Positions 11,723 through 23,568 of a DNA stretch of 64,000 bases are shown here, in pieces. Where the stretch lies: NCBI GenBank assembly GCA_025093555.1, contig JAIWNF010000002.1:1459115-1523114 (forward strand). Reading direction: 5' to 3'. The position numbers were made by a program, and so were the translations under genes. Positions within the stretch are counted from its first letter, which is position 1. Each line of letters opens with the position of its first letter. Below the pieces are notes generated by a model that searched no databases, had not been told where the DNA came from, and saw nothing but the letters and a program-made list of their open reading frames with translations. The DNA comes from Circinella umbellata (Eukaryota; Mucoromycota; Mucoromycetes; Mucorales; Lichtheimiaceae).

Positions 11723-14384
11723 TCAAGGACTATTCATAACTGATTTTCGAAGTTCATCCGTTTCATCCGGTGATAATGATAATAGTTTTCCAAGGACTGG
11801 TACCATAAACTAAAATTTCATACATGTGATTAATAAATATCAAGAGATAATAAATTCATTATTATCATTATTATTACCTCTTTGTTTTCTGATTGAAGAA
11901 ATTTCAATAATACGTTCTTGAGATATTCGATACTCAAGTTTTGACGGCGATCAAATGAATCCAATTTCCTATTTGCCAAGAATCCAATATTAGTAACACT
12001 GTTTATAATAATTATCAACATCATCATCATTACCTAATTTCTTCTTTCAACACCTAATTAAAATATATAGATTATAAAGAATCAAATTGGTTTATTGCTT
12101 AGAAAAAAAAAACTTATGCATTAATAAAGAACTTATTTTTGTTTATTTGTTTACCTTTTCTTGAGTTCTTAATGCTGTGACCCGATCCTCACTTTCATCT
12201 AACATTTCTCTGAGTTGTTGAACTTGTTTTACCAAATCGATCCTATTATCCGATATTCCACTATTATTACCACCAACAAATGGAGAAAGTAAGTGACTCA
12301 TGGAGGCTATTATAAATAATTGGAGAAAATAATTAAAATGTTAATTATTAACTTAATTAATATAAATATCCTCCCTCTCCTCCTCTTTCTTATACCATAA
12401 ACATCAATTTCAACAGACGAATCTTCCTCTGTTAATGGATTTAATATTGCTGCTGAAGAATTTTCTTGATGTGTGAGTTGTGGTGATGGTGTAGATGGTT
12501 GTTGTTGTAATAAATTAGAAAGTTCTTCTTCTTTTACAGCAAGTTTCTGTCGTAATTGTGAATTTTCATCATGTAATAACTCCATTATACGATCCATGGC
12601 TTCTTTTTCATCATTGTTTTGTTCAGGAGATTTGATATCATTATTATCTTTGTTTCGTTTTGCTCGTTCAAGTGATTCTTTTAAACGACACACTATAATT
12701 TCATGTGCTTCTTCTGATGCTTTCAAAGCTATATAGAAAAATAAAATGTCACTTCTCTGGTTCTCTGTCTCCTTTTTATTCAAACCCCATATAGAAAAAA
12801 AAACATACCTTGTTCATGTGAAACTCGATCGGCTGATAGGCGTTCTTGTAATCGATGAATTTGTGTTTGCTTGGCACTGTTATCTTCTTTCACTTTGATT
12901 AATGCTTCATTATCATTTTCAAGATTTTGAATACGTTCCAATGCTTGATGAATATCATGTTCCAATAGTTCAATTTTTCGAGCATTATCTGCATTCTCGT
13001 TTTCTAATTCGCTATCAAATAACCAGTAACAAAAGAGAGGAGTTTAAGCACACATAAATATAGAAGTATACATGGAAAACAAAAGATCTTTACCTTTTTT
13101 CAAAACGAAGTTGTCGAATAGTATCTTCTAGTTCAGATAAACGACTTGATTCTGTTTGAGCATTATTATTCTTTTGTAATAATTGACTTGCTCGTTTCTT
13201 GTATTGATCATAATCATTACGAGTTTGCTGAAGTTGAGTTGATAATTGCCGGACTTTGGCTTCCTTGGAAACATACAAAGAAATAACCATATAAAGTTTA
13301 TATATGATATAGACATGATTATCACTTTTTCTTCTTTTTATTGATTTTACATACCAGTTGATTAATTTGAGAACCATACAATGCCTTTTGACTATTGACT
13401 TCTGAAGTCAGTTTCTCAGTATCACCTAAATAATAGATATAGAACAGAAACCCCATTAAGCAAAAAGAAATAAATTATTCATCTAATTTAATATTTACGT
13501 GTTTGTGTTTCAACATTAGAATGTAATTCTCGTTCACGAACTTGATATTGATCTAAATCCTCTTTTAAACGTTGTAACTCTAAGTCTTTAGCTGCAATAG
13601 AAGCTCTATATCCATCCAAATTTTTCGTGGCCTGCGCGAAAATCTCTATAATTATACATAATTTATTAATTTTCTTTCTTTTCTCCTTTTAATTTTTAAT
13701 TTACCTCTCATTTTCTTCATCTTGTCATCATATTCTGCTATAAGAATTCACACAAATAAATGAAAATCCCTTTTTCAATAAGTATTCTCTCATTGATTAT
13801 CAATTATCCATAATCAACTTCTTTTTATATATCTCGAACCCATCCCTTATATAAAAAAAGACATACATGCTCGTGATACTGAATTTTCTTGAAGTTTTGT
13901 AATCTCATTACTTTTTCCAGACAATTGATATTTTAAATCCTTGACCTTTTTTTTAAAAATTATATACAGTTTTATCTTGTTATACTGAGGTACCCAAGTA
14001 ATTTTTATATGTATTTATAAACTAACCTGTTCAGATAAATGAAAATTTATTTTTTCCAACTCTTGTCGATGTTGTGAAGCTGACCTTGCAGGTACTTGCT
14101 ATAAAATATTTACAAACAAGTGACAACATTTTTATTGAATAAAATAGAATTACGATCGACTTTTTTTTTTTCGACAATTAAAAAAAAAAGGTTGGAGGAA
14201 TATATTCGTACATCACTTGCATTCTCTCTCTCTATTTTCCCCAATAAATAAGGAATCCATATTTATATTCTATTACCTTGTTTCGTAATTTAGGTGATTC
14301 CAATGTGTTATCGAGTATATCATCTTGTTTCGAAACTTGTGTTCTAGTTTGCGCTGGTGATTGTGTGCGTGGACTACTGGTCAT
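11723..14384 (-). CDS. GRIP-domain golgin (Imh1-like coiled-coil protein)
   Basis: Thirteen minus-strand exons: 14384-14277, 14098-14027, 13945-13867, 13737-13705, 13645-13499, 13425-13355, 13263-13094, 13011-12809, 12728-12396, 12306-12155, 12053-12034, 11968-11878 and 11809-11723. All junctions close in frame, giving 521 residues. The N-terminus is Ser/Thr/Pro/Gln-rich and disordered (MTSSPRTQSPAQ). Residues ~40-430 are heptad-patterned coiled coil (KVRQLSTQLQQTRNDYDQYK is one stretch). The C-terminal ~45 residues form a GRIP domain: NLSIEYLKNVLLKFLQ, then VPVLGKLLSLSPDE. The domain keeps the conserved Tyr (IEYLKN) that contacts Arl1 in known GRIP proteins. Known role: tethering at the trans-Golgi through Arl1-GTP. 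The start lies only 140 nt downstream-strand of its neighbour's end, so each gene has its own short promoter. Confidence 0.87.
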
Positions 14385-14772
14385 TTGTACGAAAAAGATA
14401 GATTCAGTTGTAATATTATTTGTAAGGCTGTGTGTTAGAAAAAAAAGCAAAGAAACCTTAAAGCTCGGAAAAAAATCAGGTCGCTATTTTCGGGTACAAA
14501 AGATCTTTTTTTTTTCTTTTTGCATTATTTAATAAAATCATTATCATTGAGAAATAGGGTATTTTTTTTCCTTTATTTATTTTGCATAACAATCTTATAT
14601 ACTGTCGTTATGTATTAACAAGAATATAATATAGTCAGTTATAAGGGAAGCAATCTACATATCGTCATAAATGAAGAAAAAAAGAGGAATAGAGTAATAC
14701 TATCTAACATACATCTTTATTTTTTTTTCAATAATAATAATAATCATACAACTTGCTATATAAAAAAACAGT

Positions 14773-14959
14773 AAGGGCAACACCACAAGTGGAGGTAGTG
14801 CTGTTTTTATTTTAGATTCCAAATGTATTCGTTTTGCATCTCCTGAGTGCGGGTATGTAATTTACAAACGATTGTTATTTTGCCACCCCGTTCTTTACAA
14901 CCAGTGCCTGTTCTATTTTACAAAAGATGTATTTTAACACCACTGCTGGGGTTACCCTT
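14773..14959. mobile_element. MITE-like element, family R1 copy C
   Basis: Inverted ends: left TAAGGGCAACACCAC (14773 onward), right GTTACCCTTA (to 14960), whose complement is TAAGGGTAAC. Inner parts extend the symmetry (GTGCTG against CAGTGGTGTTAAAA). Length is about 185 bp with no coding sequence. Its right ~80 bp is the R1 repeat also seen at 8386 and 9352, which suggests those are truncated or diverged copies. Confidence 0.65.
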
Positions 14960-14971
14960 AACACATTTTAA

Positions 14972-16922
14972 TTATTCTTCATTGTTCACATCTTCGAAAT
15001 CAACATCAGTTGTTGTACGGGCCTGACTGCGACGTTGAGATGGTGTCAAGTATATATTTGATGAGCTACTAGTATCTTCAGGTAAAGGTGTGCCAAGGAC
15101 CAAGGAAAAGAATGTTTCTTGTTCATATTTGCGGAATGATATCCTTCAATTTAAAATGGTGATTACGCTATATATATATCTTTTACTTGTTTTACCGTAA
15201 ACGCATATCCCAATCCATTCCAGCAGTAAACACACGATTATCATCAGCTTCATTGAAAGGTAAGTTCAATGGGTAGGTCAAAATCGCCTTATTCATTCTA
15301 ATATTTTTGCATTGCTGTTATAAACTGTGGCAGGCAAAGTTTTGTCCCGCTTCCATTCACTTTAGTAGGCAGCTCCAAGTTATTTGTTGCAAGTATCAAG
15401 TCAACACGTCGACCAAATCCATTGCTGAGAGGTATACTAGAGTCGTAAATCTTTTCGTGAGTTTTTGCAATAGACTTAGATGCTTCGCATGTGCTTTCAC
15501 CATCTAACATGTCAAGCATTCACTCTCTGTATTGCTGGACTGTATGGCAGGGTCAGATAAACAGTGTTTGGTCAATAAATCAATAATATCCAAGAGTTGT
15601 AAAGAATCTGTTTCATCTGATTCCAATAATAAAAGCTTCTTCTTCGCAATCGCAATTCTTAGCTGTTTTTTGTCAAGTTTTCCGTTTATAGACCCTTCGG
15701 TCATCATGGTTTGATAAAGATTTTTTGCAGTAGTGGACATTCCTGCACATAAAGTAATGTCAACGCGATTTAACTCTTCCCAGAATTTATCATCCAAGTG
15801 TTGTCGAAAGAGACATGTAATTTCGTTGTTGACTGAATCAACTATGCGAGACAAGGAAAGTTTTAGTGCATTGACTTGAATAACATTACTTAAGTCGATT
15901 GACATTATAATTTTCGCAGACATTGCGTCAAGTTGCTCCTTAAGTGTCCTTGGTACAAATGAGTTCAAGAGCTTCTGAAGAATGAAACGGCCTTCCACAA
16001 AAAATTCTTTAGATAACTATAATAGCAAAAAAAAAAGTCGTTAATCTTTTCGGTTGCATTAACACTCTTTTAGAGAGAGAAAAACAGAGACTTACTGCCT
16101 TGACTCCATAACCATATACTGCTTTTCGAAAATCTGTGGGAGTTGGTGATGGAACAGGTGCTGGAACGGTGTCTTCAGAGAAGATAGAATCAATTGGCCT
16201 TATTGGAGTGTTTTGTTTACGATTATGTTCAAGCTGGTGTCCGTCATCAACCTCGTCAATGGTGCCTATTTTTTTTTAAGAAAAAAAAAAAAATCGGGGT
16301 TCAATGAGTTAACTATTCAACTAAAAAATTGTATACACCCCTCCACAACTTACGCTTGTGTTTTGAGATGGAATTTCTACTATGTGCAGCGGAAACTGTA
16401 AATCACCCAGGGCTGTAACTTTACAGCCACTTTTTACAGCGAAGTTGTGTGCAGCGGTGGGTTGTAACTTGGGCTGTAAGATTAAAGCCTTGAACATCAG
16501 GCTATAAAGTTACAGCCCGTTTTCTGTTAACACCACCGCTGCATTTGCTCTGTAGATAGACCTTGATTGATATGATACGTTGTTGACGCACAAGCAGAAG
16601 ATGAGCTTGCGGTAAGCTATAAAAATACCATTTAAGTGTTAGTATATAGCCTCATCATCAAAATCTTAAACACTTACATTTTTTTTTAGTAATGTTTCAA
16701 TCTTCTCCTTGATATATAGTGGGGCTTTCTTGCTGCTCTTTATTTAGTCTAAACATCGCTTATAACTTGAAATTAAATTACTTTTTTGGACGGAGGAGTT
16801 GGCAATGATTGGAAATGACGTTCAAAGTCATTATGTTTCCAACATTTGAGGGAAGCTTGGCCGAAATATAGTAAGTATTCGTCTTCGCCTTCATAAGCGT
16901 TTTGATAATTGTCAGTATTCAT
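14972..16922 (-). pseudogene. decayed copy of a multicopy protein family (family P, copy 1)
   Basis: Coding blocks in order from the start at 16922: MNTDNYQNAYEGEDEYLLYF (then FGQASLKCWKHNDFERHFQS), an exon near 16600, a Pro-rich exon ending DFRKAVYGYGVKA, an intact GT-AG intron, then KEFFVEGRFILQKLLNS onward. The helical block KKQLRIAIAKKKLLLLESDE follows. After it the frame breaks twice: near 15505 (ECLTC stop, continuing as MLDMLDGESTCEASK one frame over) and near 15300 (FITAMQ, continuing KNIRMNKAILTYPLNLPFNE one frame over). The end is DFEDVNNEE and a stop at 14972. The family is one I associate with expanded hypothetical proteins of Mucorales; no known enzymatic domain is visible. A MITE sits in one intron (16385-16543). 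Recently decayed rather than functional. Confidence 0.6.
16385..16543. mobile_element. MITE with TGCAGCGG ends inside an intron
   Basis: Perfect 8-bp terminal inverted repeats TGCAGCGG / CCGCTGCA. Extended subterminal symmetry: GGGCTGTAACTTTACAGCC on the left against a complement GGGCTGTAACTTTATAGCC on the right. A third GCAGCGG lies in the middle near 16451. It is 159 bp with no coding sequence. No clear target duplication is visible in the flanks. Confidence 0.75.
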
Positions 16923-18812
16923 TCTTTGTGATAAAGAAACAAGGAAGCATGAATTGAAGAATTTACTCAGTGGTTTTAATGATGACGTATATTTACACGT
17001 CGGTGTTTAAGAGTGGGTGTAAACTCTACGTTGCAGTTATACCTCACCCTGTTATTTATATACATTAAAAAAAACAAATTCCCCATGGTAACTTTTTTAC
17101 TTTTTTAAAATTTGTACAAGCCATCTTGAACTGACTTGATGCTGAGTATGAAGACAGCAAGACAATAGGAAAGTGCATGTCTATGGGATATTGTTGTGAC
17201 ATGTACTGCTGGTCAGATTGACTTCTTGTAGCTTGATCGGCTTCCCATGCCGAAGACAATAGCGCTCTTTTTGGTTCTTCTTCACACAAACTACCAACTG
17301 GACGTGGCTCAAGGATCAATATTGTCTTTTGAGCATTTCGATTGCATGCTTCCCATATTCTTTTCGCTTTTGTTTTGGAATTAGGTAAGGTCTATTTTTT
17401 TTCTCTTCATTTTGGTTCTATCATTACTTTGGCTTAATCGCATTTTTTTAAATCATGACAACATTTATCGAATAATTATGGCAACGGCACTCCGAGCATT
17501 ATATTTATCAAGGAGATAATTTATACTTTCTTGTGAATCTTCATCTTATTAATGCTATCTACTTTGCGAACTCTTAAATGGTTAACCAAATATCATTCAA
17601 TTACACCCATAGATGTTCAAGATTTGGCGATTAATGCGGTATTATATGAACTTTTTAGCAGATTGTGACAATCAATAATAAAAGCATGTTTTTGGAAAAT
17701 TATACAACAATCAAAATCACCTAAAAAAGAAGGAGACTCTTCCAAACGATATGTTCGAGAAATGCTTACGACCTCTTTGATCTTACAAGACTAATTTCTT
17801 TTTAAAACGGTTACCCAAAGTAATTTCACTTTGGCTGAGTGTCGTAGTTATGGAGAAGGTCAAGATGAAGTAAAAAGTTGGAAAAAAAAAACCGACCGAT
17901 AGTTATAGTAGCCCGTTCGTTGTTAGCCAAATAACATTATTCTAGGGAAGAAAAAATCATCAAGTGCCTAGAAAAAACTCATATCAGCCATAATTAGGTA
18001 CCACTTTTTAATAAACCATCTTTTACACACCTATCAATTCTCACAAGAAGCGGGGTTCTCTGGTCACAGGTCCAGGATTTTTTTTTGTATGTGGACTATA
18101 TCATTTGATAATACAATTGCCCCTCCTCTATCTCATATATCAAATGGATCGCAACCAACTTGCCTACAGTATCTTTCATACGTAGCATCAACAAATATAA
18201 ACCAGCGCTAAATAAGATTGTACTCTATGTGGTATATAGTAGTGAGTGTCTGAACCGTTTAGAAACACGCTATTGAAAAGAGAATTACTACATGGGCTAC
18301 AAAACTTCAAAGTCAGACCACATGGGCTACAGGTATTTTAGTAACTTGTAGCCCATCTCGTCCAATTTTTTTAATATCACATAGTTATTATTTCCTTGAT
18401 AGATTTTAAAATAAAATTTTTAAGATGATTAATTTCATTGTTACTATGTTTTTATACGATAACTATATTTTATTATTGTATAATTTCTTTCGTATGTACG
18501 TAAATGTATAGTAAAATCACTTCGTGCACCTTTTCCTTTTTGACAATTTTTTAAATTTTAAAAAGAAACGTCCATAATTTATTTTTCATGCTTCTTGTAA
18601 TGCGCATTGATTTCTGCTTGTTATATATTATAACATATAATAATCTGTATAGTCAAGGTGCACAACAATATTAACAACATAATTGATATGCATTACAATT
18701 ACAATTATTGCTAGATCCCGCAGCAATATTAGCATCATTATTCATGTGCTGTTACACCTTGTATCCGAAGTTCTACAATAAGAGATGGTGGTTAGTTCCA
18801 CCAACAGGTAAA
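16923..18812. other. gene-poor stretch with faint coding relics
   Basis: A minus-strand frame at 17319-17065 (LEPRPVGSLCEEEPKRALLS) and plus-strand bits near 17600-17900 (SKRYVREMLTTSLILQD, AECRSYGEGQDEVKSW) look like fragments of decayed genes, but I recognise no family. At 18291-18351 the string ACATGGGCTACA occurs twice directly and once inverted (TGTAGCCCAT), which could be a very short foldback element. Confidence 0.35.
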
Positions 18813-19521
18813 GACACCACGGCTAAAATGAGTAGTAGAAATGAATGGATTTCCATGAATCTGCATGATCACTATTGACATGAACTTCTATGAAATGTCT
18901 CAGTTCATGGAGATCCATAGATCTATGCAAAATCATAGATATTTAGTCATATCCATTACCTAATTTTAAGCAGATTCATGCAGATTCATTGATGCTTTAT
19001 AGCCTAGTTTCGAAATGATATATATTTTACTTTATGAGCATATACATTATACTGCGGATATAACATGGTTGAGACCACTTCTATTATATTATGATAGGCA
19101 CTTTGAATAATAAAATTTTCTTTTTGTGGGTCATTAACTATGTGAGATAATGAGAAAAGTAGTAAAAGACGTACGTGGAAATACTAATTGTAGTCAAACG
19201 ATCATGGGTTCACAAAGTCTAAGTATGTGATTTCACAGATTACCACTCATATCTACAAAGCATCCATTTTTATTCATATTCACAGATATTTTTTTATAGA
19301 TATTTGTTCAGTTTTATGCAGATTCATATATCATTCAGACTCATACATTGTCACTCGGATTCGTTAATTTTTGTAATAGAGATTCATGGATTTATTTCCA
19401 TGAAAATGAATGATTGTCTTTTTTCATGCATATTCATAGAGAAGCATGCCATTTCATCACCTATAAATTCATATTCATAGAGAATTAGGTGATTGCATGC
19501 AGTTTTTAGTCGTGGTGTTGT
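18813..19521. mobile_element. inverted-repeat element packed with GATTCAT-type subrepeats
   Basis: The ends are inverted: left ACACCACGGCTAAAA (18815-18829), right TTTTTAGTCGTGGTGT (19503-19518). Outside these, GGTAA-type sequence on the left mirrors TTACC on the right. The ~700-bp interior carries dozens of loose copies, in both orientations, of ATTCATG, AGATTCAT, TTCATAGA and ATCCATGA, most densely at 18835-18990 and 19240-19500. No reading frame spans it. It looks like a non-autonomous DNA transposon with subterminal repeats, as in hAT-type elements; the superfamily is not determined. Confidence 0.6.
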
Positions 19522-21371
19522 TAATTACCAGATTGGATCAGCGGGTAATTTCGAAAAAAAATTCACTACGTATTAAAGAAAGCCTAATAATAATATTTAG
19601 GTGATTTGTTTTATTTATTTTAAAAGAATATTGTTCGACATTAAAAATTACGATCAAGTACATAACTACAACTCTTATATAATAGATCTATAAATTTTGA
19701 TAGAGTAGCTCTTTGTGGATGGTCTCTGCCATACAATGCCGCTGCACATCTTTTTTTTTCTACAAAATGAGAAAACGTTACAACGACATAAGGTTTGAGT
19801 ATCCACAAGAAATTACCCAGGTGCGTTGGACCCAGAGGACCTTGATGATACTACCACACGTCTTGGGAAGTACATTCATAATAAAGAAACACATGTCATT
19901 ATTAGTAGAAAATACACCATATCATGTTGTCTAAAGTAAGGGAGCAGCGATAGAACTAAAAGTTATTACGAACATAAAATACTTACACTTCATTGGACTA
20001 GCTGGCATACAAAAAACGTGTTTGAAGAAGAAAAGAGATGTTTGTAAAGATACTAACTTTTTTAATCCAACTTTGATTTTCCGTTTATTCTCATGGCAAA
20101 ATGTAATCAACTTGGTATGCTACCTAGAGAGTTGGTATAGACGAATTAACAACAACATGTTAATCACTGCTCTATTATTATTATCTTGTCTCAAATAAGA
20201 AGTAGGAGAACTAAAAAAACCTGTTTCTTTGTTATGCTCAAATATCAATTCCCGTGGTCGGATTAGTAACCCTATTCTATGCTGTTACAAGAGTGGGGGG
20301 GTGGATCACGGAGTTTTCAATTTGAAAAGCTTTTGTACCACCAAAAAGAACGATGTCCCTATTAAAAGAAATGTACTATAATTATTTAGAATCAGAGAAC
20401 AAGAGGTGTAGCTAATAAATTTTGAAAAGGACGTTTAGCGATCAGCAGATTTTACGGCAGGTTATCAAGTACGGTATAGAAGTGCTTGGGCGATTTACTT
20501 TTTTAATACATTCAAATCTTAATACGTATATAACAAAAGTGATATAATGTTACGATTACATTGATAGCAAAACCTTCTTAGGAATAACGCTAAAAAAGAA
20601 AATAGTGGAAAAAGAATAAACAAGACGTGATGTCTTTTTGTGTTATTAAAATTAAATTCTAAAATGCGAGTTCTATTTTTCGCTCCTCTTTGCCGAAGCC
20701 ACCAATAATGACAATGAATACTATTTATAAAGTAAGATGGATAAGAATAGCTTATATATTTATTGAATATCTTGAAGAAAAGATAATAATAATAAAAATA
20801 ACTACAGGTAATGAATATGTATGTATAATAAAATAAAAATGAAGAGATTTTACGCGAAGATGAAATTATTACAAGGATTGAGAAGATTATTTATTACAAT
20901 GAACAAATCCTATCAAGGGTAATAAATTAAGGTAACAATAAAAAATGTAAAAATAGCACAGCGAATGTGTTCTATACATCTTTGTCCTTATTATTAATCT
21001 ATCAAAAATCTAAAAAAAAACCCCAAGCCATGTATTGAAGATTTCCATATTTTGGATGTTGAAAAATAGAATTTAAAAGATTTATAATCATATTGTTAAG
21101 CTACATATCAATCTGTAACTATGCACTGTCATTTATTTTCGCTTCTAAACTGAACAGCAACAACGACAGCAACTACCTTTCAATTAATTGCTGGTATTTC
21201 GATTTGCTAAGATAGCAATCGCCAATGAAGCAGAAGAATAAGATATCCAAGAGATCAATGTTGAAGAAGATGCCGGTATCTTACAGATCCAAGCTGAAAA
21301 CCAAATTATGTAATATTTACATTATCAATAAACATGTATTCCCCAGATTGATTAATAAATAATTGAATATT
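19522..21371. other. gene-poor AT-rich stretch
   Basis: No supported gene. Only short random frames (for example near 19713-19934) and homopolymers were seen. Confidence 0.4.
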
Positions 21372-21459
21372 TACAGTTGAACCCCGTTTTTTGCACAGGT
21401 GGGATTTGGCTTGAAAGTAGTGCAAAAACCGGGAGTGCAAAAACCGGGGTTTGACTGTA
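21372..21459. mobile_element. 88-bp pogo/Tigger-type MITE
   Basis: TA-flanked inverted ends: left TACAGTTGAACCCCGTTTTT, followed by TGCAC; right GTGCAAAAACCGGGGTTTGA, followed by CTGTA. Between them lies an extra copy of GTGCAAAAACCGGGAGTGC. The CAGTTGAACC start next to TA is typical of pogo-like (Tc1/mariner superfamily) termini. Too short to code; it must rely on a transposase encoded elsewhere. Confidence 0.75.
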
Positions 21460-21469
21460 TTTTTCAAGC

Positions 21470-21758
21470 TAACAAACAAACAAACAAACTAAACAACGTA
21501 TCAGCATTTCTTTTGCCCTGCTCCACTTCTCCATCTTTCTTTCTGTGACATTGTATCTTCACTACTTTCTCTTTTACCTTAGACGATTCTCACCTCACCC
21601 CCCTCATTGTTAACTATGTACTGTCGTTTTCAACACACCTTTTCCCTGCATCCCTGCAGGTTTTTCAGTTCCTCTCTTTGTGAACAGACGAGAGCAATAA
21701 GCTGCAATCAGCGCGTGTTCAATTTAATTTCGTCATTAATAAAATAATAAATTTCAAC
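21470..21758 (-). mobile_element. SINE-like insertion with 13-bp target duplication
   Basis: A 289-bp segment flanked by perfect direct repeats GTATTTTTCAAGC at 21457-21469 and 21759-21771. The plus-strand left edge is taacaaacaaacaaacaaac, which read on the minus strand is a simple (GTTT)n tail, as at the 3' end of some short retroposons. No gene inside. The left duplication overlaps the edge of the pogo-type MITE, so this insertion came second. A target-primed retroposon is inferred; no A/B box promoter was recognised. Confidence 0.5.
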
Positions 21759-21761
21759 GTA
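21713..21761. repeat. 46-bp dispersed repeat, copy 1
   Basis: GCGTGTTCAATTTAATTTCG followed by TCATTAATAAAATAATAAAT and TTCAACG. Matches 30717-30764 except for a 4-base length difference in the TA-rich run and one substitution. It lies at one end of the SINE-like segment. Confidence 0.8.
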
Positions 21762-21771
21762 TTTTTCAAGC

Positions 21772-22427
21772 AGAATTGGCTACGCCTCTGATGACTCAAA
21801 ATAAATTTTATTAAATTTATTCAAGTAGTAGTCTTGTACTCATGACTCGATAATCGAAACAATAAACATCTTCGACCATGTTTGATAAATATTGAGATCG
21901 TAGAGTAACAAATACGTAAACCAATTACAAAGAAAAAGGTGTTATTTTAGTACATCCAAAAGATAAAATGAGCAAATACAAACTAGTTTTTTTTTTCATT
22001 TTTTTTCAGGTTTGTGAGCATCTTGCCCCACCCCCCACCAAATAAAAAGATCGGATAAACAACAAGTTATAACCTCTTTGTAATGTCAAGTCTTACTATA
22101 TTACTATTATTGTATGCTCATACAATTTATGTTGGACAAGATGCGAATACAAGTTTCTTAACAAACTTAAACAATAATCATTTATAACATATGTATAGTT
22201 AAGCTGAAGAGTTTATATGACTGATATAAAACGTGATGATCGAAAATGCTGATAGATATATGACCATTAGACCATATAGTAATTACATATAAAATGCATA
22301 CATTTACATGTCAAATTATTATTAGATAATTCATGGTAATAATTGAAACTTTTATTGGCAAAGAAAAAAAAAGAGAGAAGAGCATCATGCTCCAAAGGAA
22401 AAAGTACATACTCGTTGCATATTTTTT
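21772..22427. other. intergenic region
   Basis: AT-rich, no gene or repeat recognised. Confidence 0.4.
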
Positions 22428-23568
22428 CTACGTACTGTCAATAAGCTTATGAATGTCAGGATGACTTGGTCGGCGACTATTAATTAACTGAGGACGATCT
22501 TTGTCAAGAACAAGGTTGACAAATACGCCCAAAATTTCACTCGCTTGTATTAAGATTACTAATTTTTTTAAAGAAACAAACGTAGACACTCTGCAAGTGA
22601 TTGAGGAAATACCAACCTTGCTATCTCCAACATGATATAAATTCCATCGTGTTGTAACTGCATGAGATAGAAGATAATTGTTGTACGTAAATCCATGGAT
22701 TTGAAAGGAAATACATCCAGTCAAATAATTTTTATCAATTGTTTCCTTGCAGAACATCGCTAATCGTAATAGGTCGTGGCATAAGTCGTGGTTGTTAGTC
22801 CGAGGCTGGGCTATTTTTGCTTCTCCAAATCCCAATGATGAACCAAATGAAAGCTGTTCATACATGCTGATCATAGCGTCTGGTCTCCTGTTATAGTTTC
22901 ATTGACTTCAACATTTGCCCATCTAAGCAGAATTTTTTGGTCCGGGTTTGCTTAGATACGTGAGAGTACCGGATGAAAATAAGTAGTAGTTAATTCATAC
23001 TTGCTAGCTGTGGATTTATCCTTGATAGCATCAAATGGTGGTTCACTCATTGCATTTGACACGCCACGAATAACAGATGCAGTGCATTCGTCGACCGTCA
23101 TACATAGACATAAAGGTTCACTTGTTGCTTGATCCTTTGAAATTTTTTTTTGTGATACGGAATCGATAGTGCGAGCAATTTTGCCATAAGTTTCATTGGA
23201 AATATCCATATCTGTTTTCACCGATTCTTTTATTAGCCTTGCACATAAACATTCCAGAGTTTCTGATGAGAAGTCATTGATCATGGATTTACTGTGTTGT
23301 TGAGGGCATCGCAGTAGAATATGAGAGAGGGCAAGAAGATTGTGAACAGATGATTTGATTTGAAATAAATTGTTTTCTGACGATGCCAATGCATGTTGTC
23401 GAAAATTATTAAAATAGTTCAGTAATGATAACGTCATTGACAAACCTAGGAGCTGGAGCATGATCAAAAAGATATTGATGTGGGAAGAGACAAACTTTCA
23501 TCGCTTTGGCTGGTAGACGATGGAGTGATTATACTAGAAGCATCAGACGATTCCTCGGAATCTGGCAT
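22428..23568 (-). pseudogene. decayed copy of a multicopy protein family (family P-like, copy 2)
   Basis: From the start at 23568 (MPDSEESSDASSIITPSS) the reading shifts frame near 23490 into FDHAPAPRFVNDVIITELF. It shifts again at a T-run near 23415 into NNFRQHALASSENNLFQIKS, and runs to ASKYELTTTYFHPVLSRI. There it meets a TAA (~22950), then PDQKILLRWANVEVNE. After one more shift near 22880 it continues as RRPDAMISMYEQLSFGSSLG and FGEAKIAQPRTNNHDLCHDL. The end is HKLIDST. Four lesions make it a pseudogene. The organisation (variable N-terminus, LLRWANVEV, LGFGEAK block, CHDLLRLAMFCKE, ISFQIHGF) recalls an expanded Mucorales family of unknown function, probably related to the 14972-16922 copy. 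Confidence 0.65.
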
